Source: Cheilinus undulatus (taxonomy: Eukaryota > Chordata > Actinopteri > Labriformes > Labridae). From it: 64,000 bases of DNA. The notes beneath the pieces are model-generated. The model was not told the DNA's origin and did not search any database. It was given only the letters and a program-made list of their open reading frames with translations. Made by a program: the position numbers and the translations under genes. Location of the stretch: contig NC_054875.1 of assembly GCF_018320785.1 (NCBI RefSeq), forward strand, positions 4,209,632 through 4,273,631. The letters are read 5' to 3'. The first letter of the stretch is position 1. Each line of letters opens with the position of its first letter. Of the stretch, positions 46,250-64,000 are shown in pieces.

Positions 46250-46720
46250 GAAATTGCGTTTTGCCGCTAAATACGACCGCATCTTAAGAACTCCAACTCC
46301 CTATCTCCAGCCTAAATATGACGTAACGAGCCTGTCACGTAATTTCGGCGTGAGTGAAGCAGCGTTGCCAGACTTTTACTTTGAAAGGTCGTCACTGTTG
46401 CGCGCGGCGTCCCTTGGAATCACAGCGTTAGCGATTATTTCACAGAAACGACAGCTAGGACTACTTATACCTATCGCTGTTTTGGGTTACATAGGAGATA
46501 CTTAATCTATTGGGAGCTGAACAGGAACACCAAGCTTCATGTAACGCCTGCTATCGCTTGAAACATCCAGAGACGCCCCCCTTCACTTAGCATAGAGAGC
46601 TAACGCTAATTACTAACATCCAGTCGCGTAGTAACATTAGCTTGTTAGCTTGAAGACATTTCCAAAGCCGAGGGGCCAGGATGCGAGAGGATTATTTTTG
46701 AGGAACGACCCCCATCCACG
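46250..46720 (+). promoter_or_regulatory. mfn2: mfn2 promoter and non-coding exon 1
   Basis: CpG-containing sequence (TTGCGCGCGGCG, ATTTCGGCGTG) leads to an exon ending CCATCCACG|GTAAGGC at 46720. The exon contains a six-codon upstream ORF starting ATG at 46681 (MREDYF, TGA 46699-46701) if transcription starts before it. GCTAAC/GTTAGC words lie at 46596-46650. The transcription start is not determined. Confidence 0.55.
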
Positions 46721-49567
46721 GTAAGGCACGAAACCGAAACAATCTGTCACACAGGTCATACTAGTTTACCGTTGAGCTAACAGTGGTGTTACGGTTAAAA
46801 TAGTGACCGTGCTGACTGGAGTCTTTCAGTTATTTTCGTCTACTGGGCTTTCTTTGGACGTTACTAATGACTATCATCGACACTTATATTGGAAAAACTG
46901 ATCAAATCTGTATTTACAATGAAACCTTCTGTCTTTAACATCTGTTAAAACTACGACAGCCACAGCAGCGTTCGGCTGAAAGTCACCAGTTAACACGGTA
47001 ACTGTTTTAACCGCTACACTGCATGCTAACCAAACGGCCAATTTGCTGGGTGGCAAGTTAGCACCTAAATTAGCACGTTTTTTCCCGACTGCAATAACAA
47101 ACTAGTACTATTACGTTTACTGCCAGTAAATATTTATGACACCAGGTAACCATCGGTAGGAAAGATGTAAGCGTGAGTTTAACATCTAAGCAATTACTGT
47201 CACGTTAGGGAGCTCCATGACATGTATCCTAACAAAGGCTAGCCTGTGTTGTCATGTTAGCCGGAATAAATTCACAATTTTTAAGCTGGAGGTGTCTTTA
47301 AACTTTTTAACTCAGATCTGTGTTGAACTAACCAGTTCTGTGTTTTATCAAAGAGTAAGGGAAGATATTGAAACTATGCCTAGACTGTTACCTTCAAACT
47401 GTGTGAAAGGTCACAGCTGGGTAATAGACCATCCCTAACCAAACAGGCTGACCCATATTCAGGCAACCTTAAATATATAGCCAGACAACGATAGTGTACA
47501 GACACCAGCCGTTAATTTAAGGCATTAATGCTAACAGTGACTTTGCACAAAGATAAGCCACACCATCTTGGCCTCTAGGCAAATAAAACGTAACTCAGTA
47601 CAATAGCTCTGGCATCATTTTTTGCACTTTTATGAAGCCTTTGCATTGTCTGTGTTTTGTTTACACGATTAGAAAGATGATATTTGTACCTCAGAGTTGC
47701 TTGTGGAGTTGGGCAATATGAACCAGAAAACATATCAATATTTTTAGCACAATAGTGATACATGCTATATACATTGATATTGTGTTCATTAGAAATATAA
47801 CAAAACAAAGTTTGACATCACATCAACATAGGCCAAATACCCCCTAAGCACTTTTAATAACTGCAAGCTGCATAATTTTGATGTGTGCATGAAAAAATGT
47901 AACACAAAATAGCTATATTAGATACAGATTTTGCTGAAACAAAATAACTGGCAATTTAGATGAACACTTAAGATAGATTATCTTGCGGTCAGTGAGCATA
48001 TGGATGCAAACACTGTTGTCTTACGTTCCTTGGAAATATATGACTCACACAGCTCTTTTGTTCGTTCAGTAAATGTCTAAATATACATGAATTATTAAAG
48101 AACATGCAGAAAAATAATTCACACAAGCTGTGGAAAGGCTGAGCAAGAATACCTTTAGGAAGTGTGGCAGGGAAGCCTTTGTCAGGCCAGTGGTTTAAAG
48201 CAATTATCCCTCAAATATCCTACTTAGTTACAAGTTTATAAGCTGTTTTGCTTGATTACTTAGTGTGTAAATCTCAAATTAACATCTTGACCCCAGCAGA
48301 GCACACCAGTTTTATCTGTGCCCACCTTTTCTTGCTTCATTTAAAATGATATGTCAAGCATGACAAACTTTTGCTGGGGGTCAACTGTAGAGAAAAGTTC
48401 ATGCCTGCAGTCATGAGGCATTCAGTTAGAGAGACTGTCTAGGAATTTGTTAAGCCTTTGGCTTGTGTTGTACTCATGAATCCGTAGTAAGACAAGTCTT
48501 ACCACTGATTAATTCACTTAGGCGGAAATTTCCCCTCAGATGGGATTACACCAGCAAGGTTTCTGACTGAAGAGTAACTATCATGTCAGATATGAGTTGT
48601 AGGAATTACATCCCAGACCTGCTTGTAAGTAATTTTGGACGATGCAGAGGAAAATGTGTCTTTGCTTATATATGTAAGGCTTAAAATCTGGGAAATGTTT
48701 TAACGCTTGGTTGTAGAAATAAGTTTTCCAAAGCCCTTTATCACTGCATAACTTATTATACAATTCCCACTGCTGGTTTGCTATTTAAGATTGCATCATC
48801 ACAATGATCTCCCAACTGTAAGGTTTCAAGAAAAGGTCAACTTCCATCCAAAATGCAGGAATGTCTTAAAAGTTTCCGTCTTTATCAGTGATGTGTGCAC
48901 AGTCATGTTTCACCATATTAACTAAGGTGTTTGCACAACCAGAGAGTTTGTGCACGTGCAGCTCTGATGTCCCAGAAGTATAAGTTGAATCTTTTTAGAT
49001 TTTCCAGTTCAGCTTACAGGGCAAATTCTGCCTGGGTCTCAGTCTAAAAAACAGCTGTAAATTTCTCTCAGTAGAGCTGCTACAACACTGCCCAGCAGTT
49101 TGGCAAGCACACGTCTGAGTGGTGGGATTGATTTTCTATCAATTTCTAACAGGGAAGTCAAACTGACAGCAGATTTAAAGGCAGATTAATAATTTCCAAG
49201 TCTTTGTACAAACAAAAAGACATTTGAGTAAACATTTGAACAGGTTTTGGCTGCTGTAGTCTTTCTGTTTGGTCTGATTCAAACTTAGTCAAACATGCAG
49301 CTTAACTAAATGTATTTAGGTCAATGAGCTGAGTCTTAATTTAATTTTTAAACCACTCACTGGATTTGCAAATTAAGTAGTTTGGCTGCAGTCAACAGGG
49401 TGTAGTTTGGACATCCTTACTATCCAGAGTGACAACATTAGGTATTTCTGATAAATATAACTTCTGCATCCAAACTATGATAATATTATTTTGTTTTACT
49501 TAAAGTGGATTTAAGTGATGCCTGTGCTCATGAAAGGTTTGTTTTTGATGTCTTGTCCTCCGTCCAG
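46721..49567 (+). other. mfn2 intron 1
   Basis: 2.85 kb. The first 800 bases carry further GCTAAC/TTAGC words. A weak match to an ATATCAATATTTTTAGC-type dispersed repeat lies near 47705-47815. No exon recognised. Confidence 0.55.
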
Positions 49568-49571
49568 TGCC

Positions 49572-60825
<11,254 letters not shown>

Positions 60826-61539
60826 GTGAGTACTGGGTGGAGGCTCAGCCTCCTGTCTGTTCATACATGTTTTGTTTTCTTAGGTGTGTCCACAGCCTCC
60901 ATCACTGCATGTACTCTTCTTTTTATTCCAGCTTAAACCATTTAGCACCTTTCAGCAGATGTTGCATGTCATTGGTCCATCTTGTTAAAGTGTTATTGTG
61001 CAGTCTGTTTGAAAAAAAATGTTGAGACTTATGTGAAGCAACCTGTTAACGGTAAGATTGTCCAACTTTATAATACCTCAGTACCATGCGTTATAAAATG
61101 ATGCAACCTGTTATTCAGTTAATTAGCAGATTTTCAGAAGCTTAATCTGTTTCATAAGACAGGTGTGCATGAATCCATCAAAGACTTTCAACAAAACCTG
61201 GACAAAATCATTTTAGACATTTTGGTAGTGTAACGTTGCCATTGTTGGTGCTATTTAGACAGTTTGAAGGGGTTTGCTGGCTCCTTTTTATTCATTTATT
61301 AAACATAAAACATTGACATGGACACACAGCAACACTGATCCAGTGACAGCAACCGTGCACAGGTCCCAGATGCACTGCGGTAAGTGTTTGATATTTGGAA
61401 ACTTTACCCAGTATTGGTTGCACAGGACCTTTACGTTGCAGTGGTGTTTAAACTGGTTTTGATATCATTTGATATTTACTAGTATCTTATCCAAGATTTA
61501 TTTTTCTTCTTTAGATCTATTTTTGGGCCTTTTTTATTG

Positions 61540-61690
61540 CTTTGATTCGAGGGGCAGGATGGGGGGAATAGAGTCAGAAAATCTGGAATAGAAAAAGTGG
61601 GGAATGACGTAAAGGAAAGGAGCCACAGGTTAGATTTTAATCCTCATGGCGTGGTTAGAAGACTACAACCAAATTGCATGGGAAGAAGGG
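61540..61690 (-). mobile_element. SINE relic related to 28370-28524
   Basis: GGGGAATGACGTAAAGGAAA, GAGCCACAGGTTAGATTTTAATCC and GCGTGGTTAG run parallel to the 28.4-kb SINE (ATGCAGGAAAGTGCCACAGG, GGATTCAAACC). The B-box complement is mutated. Confidence 0.45.
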
Positions 61691-61879
61691 TGACCAGTGA
61701 TCCCATGCATTTGTAAGATCAATGCTCTTGTATTGCGACATCCCTAATCTGCACAAAAACTTCCTGGAAGAAATTTTTGATAAAAATAATGCTGAGAAAC
61801 TCAACAGTGCCCTTTATATAGAAATTGATTTCAACTGGAAATTTGCAATCCATTTAAAAGACACTGAATGAACATAGTA

Positions 61880-62510
61880 CAGTGATGATCATCTGGCGGC
61901 CAGGGGGCCAAATCAGGCCCTCCAAAGCTCCCAATCTGGTCCCCAAAAGAGGACTAAATTCAGAAAATGTGAAGATGTTTTTGAATTTTAGCGGTTTTTC
62001 GTTAAATTAACCCCAAAATTATCATCATTGCCATGGTTTTATCAGGAATGACTTAATACTTGAACCATTGTTTTTGTCTTTTAATACATTTTAAATTTTA
62101 GTTTATTTACTTTTTAAATTGAACTCTACCTGTTAACCATTATTAGTAAATATGATGCATGATAAATAAATACTTATCAGTCCAGGCTCTGGGGGAGTGC
62201 AGTTTTCCTGCCTGAGAATCAAAATATCATACCTGTTTCCTGCATGTTTCTCACCTATCAGGAAGCGGCATATTAATGTCAGCATGGCAGCCTCAGAAAT
62301 ATGGTGTTAAAATATGTCTAACGTCCCCCTATAGCTGGCTGCAGTCTAGTCAGTATGGACTGAAGTCATTGCTAATGAGATCTGCCTAAAAATAACTTTT
62401 CAATGTTTATTTGAAAGTCTGGCCACCAAATGGTCTGCTTAGTTAAAAATCTGGTTGTTGTACAAATGTAGTCGATAATCCCCCGAAGTAGTATATCAGT
62501 GACAGGCTTC
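61880..62510 (+). repeat. Dispersed ~600-bp repeat, copy 2
   Basis: Collinear, same orientation as 33885-34500, with indels. Shared blocks: CCATTATTAGTAAATATGAT, TCAGTCCAGGCTCT-type text, TCCTGCCTGAGAATCAAAA, TCACC-TATCAGGA and ACAAATGTAGTCGATAATCC. Confidence 0.6.
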
Positions 62511-64000
62511 ATCAGACAGTGGGTGGTTTTGTGAGAAGTCTTTTACTATTTACAGCAGAAAGTATAATCCTTAAATGCATCATAAGCCAGCTAAAGCTCC
62601 TTCAAGCTGGGGACTCTTTCTTGGCCCTTGCATGATTGGAAGAGATAGGCTTCAGCATGCACAAACATGGGTGTGTAACATCAGTGTGACATAATAATAC
62701 ATGACTGTTCCTCTTCGCGATCGTTTTACATGATGGCAGAGAGTCAGAGGGCCACGTCGGACCAAAACAGCTCAAAGCAAGCCATAAAGTCAGTATAGTT
62801 ACATCATGTTGATGTTCCCAGGTCTGGTTAGGCCTACAGGCCAGCTGGGAACTAAGGAGAGGGGAGCTGAGGGCTTTAGAGGAGGGGAAATCGTGCTTCA
62901 ATATCAGGATTGGAAAAAGTACACACCTACGATTCTCAAGTAAAAGCCCAGTTACTCTGGTCACTGAGTGAGTAGTTTCAGAGGAGCTGTACAGTAAAAT
63001 CTGATCTTTCTTTATTGGCCTGAATGACAAGAGAATAGATCCCCAACCAGGTTTTTCAGGTAATGTCACACATCTGTAATAAAACTAAATAACAGCAAAA
63101 CTGACAGTGTTAATTTAACTCTTACAGAGTTCCATTAAACACTTTAAAAAAGCCTGCGTTGACCCAAGTACTTCAAATTAAACTACACTTCTGAAGCTGC
63201 AGTAACTTTGAAATCTGCTCCAAGATGGGTCTCCTCTGACAAGTACAAAGCAGAAATTCAGTGCTAACTCTAACTCAGTTGACCTTGCTCAGAGGTTTTA
63301 GTAAATGTAATTAGTTACTTTCTACCCCTGTTCAATATGGCATGGGGCAACTGGGCCTAGGGTTACTGTGCCCAGCCTTCATGAAGAGCTATAACTATTG
63401 AAATCTTTCTGTTTTGGAGGGATGGTTTACACCAGTAAAGCTTACAATCTGCTGGTTTACAAAAGATTAAAATCACTGATATGTTTAGGCGTCAGTTTGA
63501 CCAATGTTAAGCAGGGTCATCCTGCCCTTTGAATGCTGTAATTTAGGTAAATTTAGATCAGCAGAAGTCGCGTCAGCAGACGTGCTTTCATGGATTACAT
63601 GCTCTGCGTTTGTATCAGAAGTAGATGATGTAGGGTATGCATGAAATATACAGAGCTGTGAAGTTTTCCCTGTTTTCACCATTAAACATACAACCAGTTT
63701 GTCGCTTGTTAATTTGATAGCAAGGTCAACATGAAAAAGGTCCAACAGTTTCTAGCTGAAAGGTAACACATCCCCACCTAGGTGGACGTGTCTCTGTGAA
63801 TAATTATTTTTTTGCCGATGCTTGTAAACAGGGACATGGACAGTAGTTCAGATAAACTGCCTAACATAGCCATAACTGCGGCTCAAGTCAAAAGTGCATG
63901 TGAGTGTTTCTGTGAGGTTGCTCATTTGTTAGAGGAGAGGGTCATACTGCATGACACAGGGTCTCTGTTCCACTAAAAACTCTCCTCTCATACATGTGCA

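Larger units (their letters stand above)
60826..64000 (+). other. mfn2 intron 12 (5' part)
   Basis: At least 3.2 kb. Holds a dispersed fragment near 61283-61345 (GGACACACAGCAACACTGAT, similar to 26540), a SINE relic at 61540-61690 and the dispersed repeat copy at 61880-62510. No exon recognised; 62510-64000 shows nothing I can name. Confidence 0.55.

Noticed and set aside
62602..63069. 155-codon minus-strand frame
   Set aside because: Lies in the mfn2 terminal intron, has no recognisable domain and no supporting splice or promoter context.

Overview
The window is nuclear DNA from a ray-finned fish, probably a percomorph-type teleost. The reasons are large AT-rich introns with canonical GT-AG borders, three vertebrate genes whose exons can be read residue by residue, and a repeat load typical of teleosts: Tc1 elements with ~200-bp inverted repeats, hAT-type MITEs, tRNA-headed SINEs and LINE-tail repeats. 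There is no operon, CRISPR array or prokaryotic feature.

Left block (1-15.3 kb, minus strand): the 5' part of asxl1, a Polycomb/PR-DUB scaffold. Eleven coding exons join in phase to 692 codons, covering the HARE-HTH domain, the DEUBAD domain and a low-complexity central region. One of them is a 3-nt microexon at 5361-5363. The last large exon lies beyond the left edge. Introns 2-10 are mostly short; intron 1 (7.1 kb) is packed with DNA-transposon remnants.

Between asxl1 and the next gene (15.3-20.6 kb) lies a transposon and degenerate-repeat field. It contains a Tc1 copy broken by two later MITEs, then two unrelated zones of degenerate tandem repeats. A CRE and ZNF143-like promoter at about 20.65 kb opens a divergent, plus-strand PLAG-family zinc-finger gene closest to PLAGL2. 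Its leader exon is at 20.7-20.8 kb and its coding exons at 29.9-30.1 and 32.3-33.4 kb. The reading frame is unusual: finger 3 carries an in-frame TAG and has lost a zinc-binding histidine, so only three intact fingers can be counted.

Middle (33.4-46.2 kb): the probable long 3' UTR of the PLAG gene, then intergenic DNA. It holds SINE and LINE-tail repeats, a duplicated CRE/CCAAT module and a decayed minus-strand Tc1 element. A candidate poly(A) site is at about 42.95 kb.

Right block (46.2-64 kb, plus strand): mfn2 (mitofusin 2). It has a non-coding first exon ending at 46720, then eleven coding exons (49572-60825, 465 codons) with the complete GTPase domain and the start of the first helical region. 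The C-terminal exons, including the transmembrane segment, lie beyond the right edge. Intron 5 contains a nearly complete Tc1 copy whose right inverted repeat holds a nested 99-bp insertion.

The three genes act in different compartments: chromatin (asxl1), transcription (PLAG gene) and outer mitochondrial membrane fusion (mfn2). They are neighbours, not a pathway. All three promoter regions carry clusters of GCTAAC/GTTAGC-type hexamers.
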